From Pinibacter aurantiacus (GTDB lineage: Bacteria > Bacteroidota > Bacteroidia > Chitinophagales > Chitinophagaceae), in NCBI RefSeq assembly GCF_019130065.1, contig NZ_JAHSPG010000001.1, positions 1-64,000 on the forward strand: a DNA stretch of 64,000 bases. Reading direction: 5' to 3'. The notes below the pieces were generated by a model, which was not told where the DNA came from, made no database searches, and saw only the letters and a program-made list of their open reading frames with translations. A program made the translations under genes and the position numbers. Of this stretch, positions 25,787 through 34,750 are shown one piece after another. The first letter of the stretch is position 1, and each line of letters opens with the position of its first letter.

Positions 25787-28411
25787 TTATAGCGAATCAT
25801 TATTTGCTTCTTCGGAACCATTTTCGTTTTCAGGAGAACCGTTTTCTTCCGGTGCGCCATTTTCATTATTCACTGTGTCAACTCCATCGCCGGTTGTAAT
25901 GCCTTCTTCAGCATTTTCTACAACTTTCTCTTCTTCGTGTTCATCCAGTTTGGTGATCGCTGCAATTTCATCGCCGTCATCCAGTCTTATCAGTTTCACG
26001 CCCTGTGTTGCACGTCCCGCTTCGCGGATATCGCCAATCGCAGTACGGATGGTCAAACCGGATTTGCAAGTGATCATCAGATCTTCCTTCTCAGTTACTT
26101 CCAGGATACCTACCAGCGGACCGGTTTTATCAGTAACGGAAATGGTTTTTACACCTTTACCTCCTCTGTTCGTAATTCTGTATTCGTCGATCGGTGTTCT
26201 TTTACCGAAACCTTTTTCACTTACTACCAACACGGTTTTTGATTGATCCTCCTTATTAACACATATCATACCAATTACCTCATCGGTTTCATCATCTACC
26301 TCAATTCCTGCAACACCAATGGCACCGCGACCTGTTGGACGAACTTTTTCTTCCGGGAAACGAATCGCACGACCGCTTTTTACCGCCATCATGATTTCGC
26401 TGTTTCCGTCGGTCAATTTCGCATATAATAATTCATCGCCTTCCACAATGGTGATAGCATTTACACCACTTGTTCTCGGACGGCTGAAATCTTCAAGGCT
26501 CGTTTTCTTGATGATACCTTTTTTGGTACAAAGGATAATATAATGTTGGCTAACAAAATCCTTATCGGCAAGGTTGTGAATATCCAGGATCGTTCTGATC
26601 TTGTCATCCGGCGGTATCTGCATCAGGTTTTGTATCGCACGGCCCTTACTGTTTTTTTCGCCTTCTGGAATTTCGTAGACTTTCATCCAGTAACAACGTC
26701 CTTTTTCTGTAAAGAACAACATAGTGTGGTGAGTTGACGCCACAAACAGGTGTTCTATGTAATCTTCGTCTCGTGTTTTTCCACCCAAAGCACCACGACC
26801 ACCGCGTCTTTGCTGGCGGTATTCGCTTGCAGATGTACGTTTGATATAACCAAGATGTGAAATGGTGATTACCACATCTTCCTCTTCAATAAAGTCAAGA
26901 ACGTTTACTTCGTCAGCCAGGTAAGTGATCTCGGTTTTGCGTGCGTCACCAAACCTTGCTTTTACCTCTTCCAGTTCTTTTGTGATCACTTCAAATCTTT
27001 TACCCTCGTTGGCCAAAAGTTCTTTTAAGTCGGCAATAAGGCGCATAATCGCAGCATGTTCTTCGCGGATCTTGTCAATTTCCATTCCGGTTAAACGCTG
27101 CAAACGCAGTTCCAGAACGGCTTTCGCCTGAATTTCGGTCATTCCGAAATTGGTCATCAACCCTTCTTTCGCAATCTCTGGTGTGGTAGAGTTACGGATC
27201 AACGCAATCACCTGGTCGAGGTGGTCAAGCGCAATCATATAACCTTCCAATATATGGGCTTTTTTCTCTGCTTCTCTTAGTTCAAATTGTGTACGCCGTA
27301 CTACCACTTCGTGACGGAAATCCACAAACTCTGCTACCATCTCGCGAACGCCAAGTGTTTTAGGTTTGCCTTTTACCAGCGCCACGTTGTTGATACCAAA
27401 AGAAGTTTGCAGCTCTGTAAACTTGTACAATTGGTTGATCACGATGTTCGCAACGGCATCTCTTTTCAGATCCACAACGATACGTGTACCTTCTTTTTTG
27501 TTGGATTCATTGTTTACGTGAGCGATGCCTTCGATGGTTTTAGCAACTACCAACTGGCCGATCTTATCGCAAAGTGCATCACGGTTTACCTGGTACGGCA
27601 CTTCCGTAATAATAAGCGTTTCACGTCCGCTTGGCTTGGTTTCCACATGCACACGACCACGAAGAACAACTCTTCCGCGGCCTGTCATCAAACCTTGCTT
27701 CACGCCTTCCATTCCCCAGATGATACCACCTGTCGGAAAATCTGGCGCTTTAATAATATTGCACATTTCCTCCGATGTGATCGAGCGGTTTTGTATATAT
27801 GCGAAACATCCGTCGATAACCTCAGTAAGGTTGTGCGGCAAAATGTTCGTCGCCATACCTACCGCGATACCGGTAGAACCATTTATAAGCAATTGAGGAA
27901 TACGTGTAGGTAAAACGGTTGGCTCTTTCAGGGAGTCGTCAAAGTTCAATTGGAAATCAACCGTGTCTTTTTCGATGTCATCCAGCATGGCTTCCGCCAT
28001 ACGGTGCATACGAACCTCCGTATAACGCATTGCCGCCGGTCCGTCACCATCCTGGCTACCAAAGTTACCCTGGCCATCTACCAGGGTGTAGCGCATGCTC
28101 CACTCCTGCGCCATACGTACCATGGTATCATATACAGATTTATCACCATGTGGGTGATATTTACCCAACACCTCACCCACAATACGGGCAGATTTTTTAT
28201 AAGGTTTGTTGTAACTGTTTCCCAGCTCGTTCATTGCATACAGCACCCTCCTGTGAACCGGCTTAAATCCGTCCCGAACATCTGGCAAAGCTCGTCCTAC
28301 GATAACCGACATCGAGTAATCGATGTAGGCGGACTTCATTTCTTCTTCAATATTTATGGGCTGAATACGGTTCTGGTCGTTCGTTTGAGATGGTAATTGG
28401 TTATCTTCCAT
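25787..28411 (-). CDS. gyrA: DNA gyrase subunit A
   Basis: The start is placed at the ATG at 28411 (MEDNQLPSQ..); the longer frame needs a TTG. The 874-residue protein has the topoisomerase breakage-reunion domain (YSMSVIVGRALPDVRDGFKPVHRRVLY; catalytic Tyr about 130 in AAMRYTEVRM) and coiled-coil arms. A six-bladed C-terminal domain carries the GyrA-box QRRGGRG, which separates gyrase from topoisomerase IV. The tail is acidic and Asn/Glu-rich (EEGITTGDGVDTVNNENGAP). The quinolone-pocket segment reads HPHGDKSVYDT, with Lys where E. coli has Ser83. It works with GyrB (not in the window) to add negative supercoils. Confidence 0.96.
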   Translation of the reverse strand: MEDNQLPSQTNDQNRIQPINIEEEMKSAYIDYSMSVIVGRALPDVRDGFKPVHRRVLYAMNELGNSYNKPYKKSARIVGEVLGKYHPHGDKSVYDTMVRMAQEWSMRYTLVDGQGNFGSQDGDGPAAMRYTEVRMHRMAEAMLDDIEKDTVDFQLNFDDSLKEPTVLPTRIPQLLINGSTGIAVGMATNILPHNLTEVIDGCFAYIQNRSITSEEMCNIIKAPDFPTGGIIWGMEGVKQGLMTGRGRVVLRGRVHVETKPSGRETLIITEVPYQVNRDALCDKIGQLVVAKTIEGIAHVNNESNKKEGTRIVVDLKRDAVANIVINQLYKFTELQTSFGINNVALVKGKPKTLGVREMVAEFVDFRHEVVVRRTQFELREAEKKAHILEGYMIALDHLDQVIALIRNSTTPEIAKEGLMTNFGMTEIQAKAVLELRLQRLTGMEIDKIREEHAAIMRLIADLKELLANEGKRFEVITKELEEVKARFGDARKTEITYLADEVNVLDFIEEEDVVITISHLGYIKRTSASEYRQQRRGGRGALGGKTRDEDYIEHLFVASTHHTMLFFTEKGRCYWMKVYEIPEGEKNSKGRAIQNLMQIPPDDKIRTILDIHNLADKDFVSQHYIILCTKKGIIKKTSLEDFSRPRTSGVNAITIVEGDELLYAKLTDGNSEIMMAVKSGRAIRFPEEKVRPTGRGAIGVAGIEVDDETDEVIGMICVNKEDQSKTVLVVSEKGFGKRTPIDEYRITNRGGKGVKTISVTDKTGPLVGILEVTEKEDLMITCKSGLTIRTAIGDIREAGRATQGVKLIRLDDGDEIAAITKLDEHEEEKVVENAEEGITTGDGVDTVNNENGAPEENGSPENENGSEEANNDSL

Positions 28412-28482
28412 ACTTTTTTCCAAAAAGTAACGTTTATAGAGTTACTTATTAATTTAATATTAAAAATCTTTTAGAATAGTGG

Positions 28483-28490
28483 CAAATTTA
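28483..28490 (-). promoter_or_regulatory. Possible -7 box of the gyrA promoter
   Basis: The minus strand reads TAAATTTG, a full TAnnTTTG match, 72 nt upstream of the gyrA ATG. There is no clear TTG 19-20 nt further up (CTG at best), so the call is tentative. Confidence 0.35.
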
Positions 28491-28719
28491 CCTGTTTTCG
28501 CAATGAAAACCAGTTTTATAGCGTGACTTTTTGGGGTGTTTTTTCCACTTTTTACAAAGGTTAATAACAACAAAACAATTAAAAATGACATAAATCAAGC
28601 CGACGACTAATACCAAGACAAAACCAAACACCAAAATCCAATAACTAGATTAATCTGGCATAAATCTTGAAAGCATTAACCCGCTGAGACCATTGCCTTA
28701 ATAATTTAAACCTATTCAG

Positions 28720-28935
28720 ATGAGAGCTTTACTTACCTTGATCCTGGTGATTGCCATGGTGACCACCCTGCACGCAATCAGGATCTACGAAAAAAACGAA
28801 AGAGCTAAAAGCATCCTTGTCGCACCAAAATTCTCTTCAGAAAGAGAGGCTGACGCAACGATCGAAACGGATTCTTTAAGCTTTATCAATCACCTGATCA
28901 CAAAACAACGACCAGTTACAGAAATGAGTAACTAA
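28720..28935 (+). CDS. Small exported or membrane-anchored protein
   Basis: A 71-residue protein: MRALLTLILVIAMVTTLHA is a signal peptide or membrane anchor, followed by a charged 50-residue tail (RIYEKNERAKSILVAPKF..). I do not recognise it. Support comes from the typical signal sequence and a strong plus-strand terminator about 50 nt after the stop. Confidence 0.55.
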   Translation: MRALLTLILVIAMVTTLHAIRIYEKNERAKSILVAPKFSSEREADATIETDSLSFINHLITKQRPVTEMSN

Positions 28936-28985
28936 TTTTTCTACCTAACGATTATTGACAAAAAAGCTTGGCATTTGCATAAAAA

Positions 28986-29024
28986 CAAAAAGCGGTTTCC
29001 TACGGGAAGCCGCTTTTTGTTTTT
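28986..29024 (+). terminator. Terminator after the small exported protein gene
   Basis: CAAAAAGCGGTTTCC (28986-29000) pairs with GGAAGCCGCTTTTTG (29005-29019) with one wobble and a 4-nt loop, then TTTTTT. It would work on both strands. Confidence 0.85.
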
Positions 29025-29080
29025 TAGTTGTTGGGCTGTTAGCGCATAAATTCTCTTACGCCACTGATAGATATAACCAA

Positions 29081-29121
29081 TAAAAAAAGTCTGGTGGCTT
29101 TCGAAAAAACCATCAGACCTT
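29081..29121 (-). terminator. Terminator of the outer-membrane barrel gene
   Basis: On the minus strand GTCTGATGG pairs with CCACCAGAC around a 12-nt loop, then a U-run (A-rich 29082-29088). It is about 30 nt after the stop of the barrel gene. Confidence 0.75.
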
Positions 29122-29152
29122 GAGGCTGTCCTGATAACCAACAACCAACAAT

Positions 29153-29746
29153 TTATTTATTATTAAACAACGTATAAAACAATCCCACCTGTATCACGCT
29201 GTTTTTAAAGTCAGCATTTGCCACAGATGCATTGTTGATGTCTCCAACTTTTGATAATCCAACAACGTAACGGGCTCCAATTCCCAAACCAATTTTACTG
29301 TGAAAACCTAAACCTGCTGCCCATGAAAAGTCGGCGCCTTTGGTTACATCTTTTACACTTTGATTTTCAAAATCGCCACCACTTACGTTTACAGATACCA
29401 CAGGACCTGTTTCAACATAAAAACCTCCGGGGCTCTGCACTTTCAGCAGAACAGGAATGCTGACATAGTTTAATTTGAAATCTTCTTTGTGTCCTGTTTC
29501 TCTATCCTCAATTGTGGCGCCTTGTGTAGAAAACAAAACTTCAGGCTGCAATGAAATAACCTGTCCGAATTTATAGTTTACAAATGCGCCTGCATGAAAA
29601 CCTACAAGCGAACTTTTCTTCGCATCCTGGAAATCACCACCGGTAAAGTTGCTGATGTTTACGCCACCTTTTACACCAAGCTGAAATTTTTGAGCGAAAC
29701 TCGCGCTACTCACGAAAAGCAATGAGGCAAATAGAATCTTTTTCAT
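29153..29746 (-). CDS. Outer-membrane beta-barrel protein (PorT / OMP_b-brl family)
   Basis: A 197-residue protein with a signal peptide (MKKILFASLLFVSSASFA). GVKGGVNISNFTGGDFQDAKKSSLVGFHAGAFVNYKFGQVISLQPEVLFSTQGA is the typical start of Bacteroidota eight-strand barrels, and it ends with an aromatic-rich strand (VIQVGLFYTLFNNK). Its function is unknown; this family includes many outer-membrane proteins without known transport roles. Confidence 0.88.
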   Translation of the reverse strand: MKKILFASLLFVSSASFAQKFQLGVKGGVNISNFTGGDFQDAKKSSLVGFHAGAFVNYKFGQVISLQPEVLFSTQGATIEDRETGHKEDFKLNYVSIPVLLKVQSPGGFYVETGPVVSVNVSGGDFENQSVKDVTKGADFSWAAGLGFHSKIGLGIGARYVVGLSKVGDINNASVANADFKNSVIQVGLFYTLFNNK

Positions 29747-29932
29747 AAAGTCCTTTTTGTGTGTTTAAATAGTTTTAAAACGGTACTAACATTGACTGTT
29801 TGCCGCACAATAAGTTTAATGGCAATAAAACCATTTTTTGCCATAACGATATTGCAAAATCATCCTTTCAATAATCGTTCCATCCTTGATATTGCGTATC
29901 ATTTTAAATAACTTAATTTCATAGGAGGGCTC

Positions 29933-29996
29933 AACGTTTAATGCCTAACGCTTAACGCGAGGCTCTCTGCGTTTTGCTTAGGCATTAAGCGTTGGT
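29933..29996. repeat. Inverted repeat, TTAATGCCTAACGC family
   Basis: GTTTAATGCCTAACGCTTAA and GCTTAGGCATTAAGCGTT are imperfect reverse complements about 25 nt apart. It is in the divergent gap between the barrel gene and the saccharopine dehydrogenase-like gene. The rest of 29747-30010 shows nothing clear. Confidence 0.75.
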
Positions 29997-30010
29997 CAAA
30001 AATAATTATC

Positions 30011-31309
30011 ATGAAAGAAATCCTCGTTGCAGGCGCAGGCAAGTCTTCTGTTTCCTTGATTGAATATCTTTTGCAACATGCTGCAGACAAAGATTTACAC
30101 ATCACTGTTGCAGATGCATTTTTACAGAATGCTGTTGACAAAATAAATGGCAACAAACACGGCACTGCGGAGAAACTTGACGTGAATGATACTGAAAAAA
30201 GACAACAACTGGTTCGCAAAAGCGACATTGTTATTTCAATGTTACCTCCTGCCCTGCACATAGAACTGGCAAAGGATTGCCTGTTGTTTGAAAAGCATCT
30301 GCTCACTGCTTCTTATACTGATGAGGGAGTAAAAAAAATGAGTGAAGCAATTGCAGATAAAGATATTTTGTTTCTGTATGAAATGGGCCTCGATCCCGGC
30401 ATTGACCATATGAGTGCCATGCAAATGATACATGCCATACAAAAAGATGGCGGCAACATTATTTCTTTCAAATCGCATTGCGGCGGGTTGGTTGCGCCTG
30501 AAAGCGATAACAATCCATGGCACTACAAAATATCATGGAACCCTGCAAATGTGGTGAGAGCGGGAAAAGCCGGCGCTTCATTTAAACAGGATGGTGAAAT
30601 AGAAAACATCCCTTATGAACATCTTTTTTCTCCGGAAAATAAAGTGATGGTGAATGATGAGCTTTATTCTTTTTATGCCAATCGCGATTCACTTGCATAC
30701 ATTGACCTCTACAATTTGCACAGCGCAAAAACTTTTGTAAGAACAACTTTGCGCCATCCTGATTTTATTAAGGGCTGGGCAAGTATTGTTGATTTGCAAT
30801 TGACAGACGAAACAAAAAGACTTCAAACCGCTGGACTCTCTCCTGCCGATTTTTTTAAAAAGCATGTGGATGAAAATGGTTTGCAAAAGGCATTGCCAAA
30901 TGATCCGACAATACTCGAACAATTTGCTTTTATAGATTTTTACGACGATGGCGAACACATCAACAAAGGCTTATTGACGCCCTGCGAAACACTGCAATAC
31001 CTGCTTGAGAAAAATCTTGTACTCACTCCTGATGATAAAGATATGATAGTGATGTTGCACGAAATTGAATTTGAAAAAAATGGTAACACGCACTTGCACA
31101 AAAGCTGCCTCGTAGTCATTGGAGATGATAACATTCATACGGCCATGGCCAAAACAGTGGGCCTGCCCCTTGCCATTGCAGCAACAAAAATTTTGGATGG
31201 AACAATTAAACTCCGCGGCTTGCACATTCCCATCGTTCCTGAGGTCTATGAAGTGGTGATGAGCGAACTTGAAAAGCTGGGAATCAAATTTGAATTAGTT
31301 GAGAGTTGA
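30011..31309 (+). CDS. Saccharopine dehydrogenase-like oxidoreductase
   Basis: A 432-residue protein. An N-terminal Rossmann segment (EILVAGAGKSSVSLIEYLL) carries the glycine-rich NAD(P) motif. The family signatures LLTASYTDEGVKKM, YEMGLDPGIDHMSAM and SHCGGLVAPESDNNPW follow. Saccharopine dehydrogenases interconvert saccharopine with glutamate and aminoadipate semialdehyde in lysine metabolism, but relatives act in other amino-acid and polyamine pathways. The substrate here is not certain. The last residues (ELVES) and stop are encoded inside a GAGAGTTGAG repeat arm. Confidence 0.85.
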   Translation: MKEILVAGAGKSSVSLIEYLLQHAADKDLHITVADAFLQNAVDKINGNKHGTAEKLDVNDTEKRQQLVRKSDIVISMLPPALHIELAKDCLLFEKHLLTASYTDEGVKKMSEAIADKDILFLYEMGLDPGIDHMSAMQMIHAIQKDGGNIISFKSHCGGLVAPESDNNPWHYKISWNPANVVRAGKAGASFKQDGEIENIPYEHLFSPENKVMVNDELYSFYANRDSLAYIDLYNLHSAKTFVRTTLRHPDFIKGWASIVDLQLTDETKRLQTAGLSPADFFKKHVDENGLQKALPNDPTILEQFAFIDFYDDGEHINKGLLTPCETLQYLLEKNLVLTPDDKDMIVMLHEIEFEKNGNTHLHKSCLVVIGDDNIHTAMAKTVGLPLAIAATKILDGTIKLRGLHIPIVPEVYEVVMSELEKLGIKFELVES

Positions 31310-31365
31310 GAGTTAAGAGTTTCATTCCACCTCACTCTCAACTCTCAATTCTCAATTCTCAATTA
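31298..31365. repeat. Inverted repeat between convergent genes, GAGAGTTGAG family
   Basis: The left arm (31298-31320, GTTGAGAGTTGAGAGTTAAG) contains the stop codon of the plus-strand gene. The right arm (31332-31365, CTCTCAACTCTCAATTCTC) contains the stop codon of the minus-strand gene. The pair could form a two-way terminator-like hairpin. Confidence 0.8.
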
Positions 31366-32672
31366 ATTTCCGCGTCCCGCACAGAAAGTATTTTATACTC
31401 AATGTCCCTGTAAACGATCTTGTATTTGCCGGGCTGCAGGTATAGGTAGTAGTAGCCGTTTTCTGCTGTATTGTATGTTTGATCAGCAGGAACCAAAAGA
31501 CCTATGTCTTTGTTTACGCCTTCGCTTAGATAGTAAGCCTGAACGAGATACAAACTTTTCTCGGTTGGTTTTATCGCATATTCTTTTTTCAAACCATTCA
31601 TAGAATACCAATCCGGACGGCCATTTTTATATTGCGTTTGCGGATGCACGACAACAATGTCATAACCGTTTGTTGCCAGCAAATCCACGGGCTGATTGTT
31701 TTTTATGGCAACAGAAGGTTTTGAAATAGGATATCTGCCTATGTATTGATCATAGAAGATTCTTCCGTATTCAAAGTCGCTTAGCTCGGTCATATCCGTT
31801 TGGTTGATGGTGAGCGGATCAATATCAGAAAGGCGTTTAAACGCCAGTGCCATCGGAATGTATTTGTCAATCTGTTCTTCAAAGATGTGTCCGTGACTTG
31901 CCTGAACGACTATTTTTGCGGAGCTATCTTCCTGCAATACTTTATAAATATTAGCGGCCTGCACCAATTCGCGTTGAAAAGAAGAATGCGAATAAACTGA
32001 ATCCTGGTAGGCCACTAATTTAAAACCGATCTTCACGGCGATGCGCAACATTTCGGCGTTTACAGGTTCGTGAATGTATTTGCCGCTGCTGATATCAATA
32101 ACTTCTGGTTTTACCGCTGCATTGTTATTTAAGGCTTCTACGGCAAAATATCTGAAACCCTGGTTATACAAATCCTGCAACAATGAAACGGTGAAGACCC
32201 TGTGCTGCGGTTTGCACTGCGATTCATTAATCATCACAACTTTTGCCACAGCGGTTCTGTCGAGTATGTATTTCTTAGCATCCACATGTTGAACATTGCG
32301 TAAAGTATCAACGTAAGATGTGATGGAAGCCGCTACTTTTTTGCTTAGTGTATCGTAGCCTTTTGCAGAATAATACAATGCGGATTGATAGTCTGCAACT
32401 GATATCAGGTAATCGCTGAAATCATCATAGAAAAATTTGTCCTGGAAAGAACGCTTGATCTTTTGTTCATTTTGCAAAGCGGCGTATAGTGGAAACAGGT
32501 AATTGATCCTGTTATTTACTCTATCGCTCAATCGCAAGACAGATGAGTCTGCCAGGCTTTTTTTCGATGTGCTTATATATTTTTTTATCTGCGTTAAATA
32601 AGGCGACGGCTGTGCGAAAACGGCCATGGAAATCAATAAAGAGCTTGCTAGCAAAAGACTTTTAAAACGCAT
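31359..32672 (-). CDS. Secreted erythromycin esterase / ChaN-like protein of unknown activity
   Basis: A 437-residue protein with a signal peptide (1-20, ending AVFA). Residues about 140-350 resemble the EreA/ChaN/TraB-type fold: VVMINESQC..H (E150, H157), RYFAVEAL (E179) and VVQASHGHIFE (H260, H262) line up with the acidic and His residues of that active site. The remaining N- and C-terminal regions are not recognised. It could be a hydrolase or a haem/metal-binding protein. The assignment is by motif only. Confidence 0.5.
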   Translation of the reverse strand: MRFKSLLLASSLLISMAVFAQPSPYLTQIKKYISTSKKSLADSSVLRLSDRVNNRINYLFPLYAALQNEQKIKRSFQDKFFYDDFSDYLISVADYQSALYYSAKGYDTLSKKVAASITSYVDTLRNVQHVDAKKYILDRTAVAKVVMINESQCKPQHRVFTVSLLQDLYNQGFRYFAVEALNNNAAVKPEVIDISSGKYIHEPVNAEMLRIAVKIGFKLVAYQDSVYSHSSFQRELVQAANIYKVLQEDSSAKIVVQASHGHIFEEQIDKYIPMALAFKRLSDIDPLTINQTDMTELSDFEYGRIFYDQYIGRYPISKPSVAIKNNQPVDLLATNGYDIVVVHPQTQYKNGRPDWYSMNGLKKEYAIKPTEKSLYLVQAYYLSEGVNKDIGLLVPADQTYNTAENGYYYLYLQPGKYKIVYRDIEYKILSVRDAEIN

Positions 32673-32760
32673 GTAAGGTAATTAGGCTGCAATATTAGTA
32701 GAATGTCCGGTGAATTTGTGATTATGAAATGTTAACCTTTCAGGTCGGCGACCAAAGTTT

Positions 32761-32899
32761 ACCACTAAGGCACTAAAAACACTAAGCCGCACTAAGGAAT
32801 GAGTAGGATTAGAAATATTTTGCTAATGCTATTATTACCAAAGTTTGAGAACATATCGCAACTCTTAGTGCGGCTTCGTATCCTTAGTGCCTTAGTGTT
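32761..32899. repeat. Inverted repeat, CACTAAG family
   Basis: The arms are 32761-32797 and 32863-32899. The right arm (CTTAGTGCGGCTTCGTATCC) encodes the last four residues (TLRH) and stop codon of the minus-strand peptidase-like gene. Confidence 0.8.
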
Positions 32900-33678
32900 G
32901 AATCAGCGGCTTTCTCGTACCACGCTCTCATTTCATTAAAAGCCTGCGATTCTGTGATTGAGTTATCCAGTAGTTGCTTAAAAGTAAGCCCCTTAACGTC
33001 CATCTCATACTTCACCATCAACCAGAACTTAAGATAGGCAGTTCCCAAAAAAGAGGGTCCCTCATCCACAAAGGTCTGTGCGTACTGAAAACCTTCATTT
33101 TCGTAGTTAATTAACCTCCCGATATTTTCGCGAAGAATTTCTTTCTCATCTGTTTTGATGGATTTATAGCAAACGTATTCCGCATAGCCCTCCCATTTCC
33201 AGATGGGAATATTTTTTAATGGTCGCGAATGGAACAATCCCAGCGCATTGTATTGATAACAATGGATCATTTCATGCGCCACGGTCCTGGCCATTTGGCG
33301 GTTGAAGCCGTTCAGCGCAATCCACTGAAAAGAATTATCGGGCTTGCCATTCAGTATAATATTGTTATGATACCCCCATGCATAGGCGTCTCCGTAAATG
33401 CCCCTTAATATTTTAGGAAATTTGCTGCCATCGTTCAAAAACACATCGAGTTTGAAAGTAGAATCATAGATTTCACTGTTCTGCACAAGCGAAATGGCTT
33501 TGTCAAAAATCCGGTTGTAGGCTGTATCGTACGGCATCGCGGAGTAAACACAAATGCCACAGTAGTTATGCTTATTGGCATACATGATCTGAGGATTCAA
33601 CATGAACAGCACGAAAATTACCAGCAACAGCAGAAAAATAACAGCGAAGCGGATAATTATTCTTGCAATTCTCCTCAT
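32884..33678 (-). CDS. Membrane-anchored HExxH metallopeptidase-like protein
   Basis: A 264-residue protein with one N-terminal membrane helix (about 8-28). TVAHEMIHCYQY contains the HExxH zinc motif (H135, E136, H139), and WEGYAEY (E163), 24 residues further on, fits the third ligand of gluzincin-type peptidases. It is probably an envelope peptidase facing the periplasm; the substrate is unknown. The C-terminal residues TLRH and the stop come from repeat DNA, so the original end may have been altered. Confidence 0.65.
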   Translation of the reverse strand: MRRIARIIIRFAVIFLLLLVIFVLFMLNPQIMYANKHNYCGICVYSAMPYDTAYNRIFDKAISLVQNSEIYDSTFKLDVFLNDGSKFPKILRGIYGDAYAWGYHNNIILNGKPDNSFQWIALNGFNRQMARTVAHEMIHCYQYNALGLFHSRPLKNIPIWKWEGYAEYVCYKSIKTDEKEILRENIGRLINYENEGFQYAQTFVDEGPSFLGTAYLKFWLMVKYEMDVKGLTFKQLLDNSITESQAFNEMRAWYEKAADSTLRH

Positions 33679-33728
33679 AGTGGTTTATGTATGGTTAGTC
33701 ATTACAAATAGGCAGCCATAAAGTTGGA

Positions 33729-33900
33729 CAAATGACTGAATAACTGAGTAACTGAATAACGGATCTTGAACGTCGAGGTTAACTCAATAATTCAATAATT
33801 CAATGATTCGATAATTCAACCATCAGTTATTCAGTTACTCAGTTATTCAGTTACTCAGTTATTCAGTTATTCAGTTACTCAGTTATTCAGTTATTCAGTC
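33729..33900. repeat. Inverted repeat, CTGAATAA family, with extended tandem arm
   Basis: The left arm (33729-33762) is ACTGAATAACTGAGTAACTG. The right arm (33800-33900) is a tandem array of CAGTTATTCAGTTACT words, with repeated 9-10-nt units. The last unit encodes the terminal Thr-Glu and stop codon of the sirtuin gene. Confidence 0.8.
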
Positions 33901-34580
33901 TTCCTCAACATCTTCTGCAATTCCCGCACTCCCAGCGTAGCGGGCTTTTCAATAGCTGTCAGGTTGCCAATGGATGATACATACGGGATGCGTTTGTCTA
34001 CAATATATTTTTCGATGTGATCAGGGGAATAGTTCACCAATCCCGCTGCGGGATAAACAACCAACGACGTGCCCACCACTGCAAAAATATCGGCACGTCT
34101 TACCACGCTGATAGCACTGTCAATCATTGGAACAGCTTCGCCAAACCACACGATATGTGGGCGCCACTGTGCGCCATCGGAGGCCTTATCTCCTAGCTGA
34201 ATGTCTTCTTTGATTGGAGCGATGAGGTGTTCATTCTTTTCGCTACGCATTTTGAAAATCTCGCCATGGAGGTGCATTACATTTGTGGAGCCTGCACGCT
34301 CGTGAAGGTCGTCGATATTTTGTGTGATGATTTGAACATCAAAATCATTCTCCAATTCAGCCAATGCGATGTGTGCGTCATTTGGCTGGGCATCCAGTAC
34401 ATTTTTTCTCCGGAAATTATAAAACTCCAGTACCAGCGCGGGATTCTTCATCCAGGCTTGCGGAGTTGCCACTTCTTCTATATCATATCCTTCCCAAAGT
34501 CCGTCGCTATCGCGAAATGTTTTCAATCCACTTTCCGCGCTAATGCCGGCGCCGGTAAGGACGACGAGTTTCTTTTTCAT
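33891..34580 (-). CDS. Sir2-family NAD-dependent protein deacylase (zinc-less)
   Basis: The start was set at the ATG at 34580 (MKKKLVVLTGAGISAES). The 229-residue protein has the sirtuin motifs GAGISAESGLKTFRD, TQNIDDLHERAG, catalytic H105 in LHGE, and VVGTSLVVYPAAGL. EFYNFRR gives the Y54/R57 pair typical of class III enzymes that remove succinyl and other acidic acyl groups. There is no cysteine in the whole protein, so the usual Cys4 zinc site is missing. Such variants are known from memory in Bacteroidota. Confidence 0.88.
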   Translation of the reverse strand: MKKKLVVLTGAGISAESGLKTFRDSDGLWEGYDIEEVATPQAWMKNPALVLEFYNFRRKNVLDAQPNDAHIALAELENDFDVQIITQNIDDLHERAGSTNVMHLHGEIFKMRSEKNEHLIAPIKEDIQLGDKASDGAQWRPHIVWFGEAVPMIDSAISVVRRADIFAVVGTSLVVYPAAGLVNYSPDHIEKYIVDKRIPYVSSIGNLTAIEKPATLGVRELQKMLRKTE

Positions 34581-34750
34581 AGATGAGAGTTTGTGATTGA
34601 CAAGTACTAAGTCAAAAAGCAAAAGTCAAAAACTTCTAATGCAGTCTTATTTTTTAAAACGTCCGATTGTTGTGTTGCCCAGAAGCTTTTTTTAAAGACC
34701 AGATGTTGGCACGTTGCAGGTTTTTTACTTTTTTACTTTTTATTTTTTAC

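Noticed and set aside
27287-27913. Open frame of 208 codons on the plus strand
   Set aside because: It is antisense to gyrA and low in plausibility.
28941-29144. Open frame of 67 codons on the minus strand
   Set aside because: It spans two terminator hairpins and has no gene-like features.
33729-33900. Possible CRISPR array
   Set aside because: The units are 9-10 nt, contiguous and form an inverted-repeat arm; there are no spacers of constant length and no cas genes.
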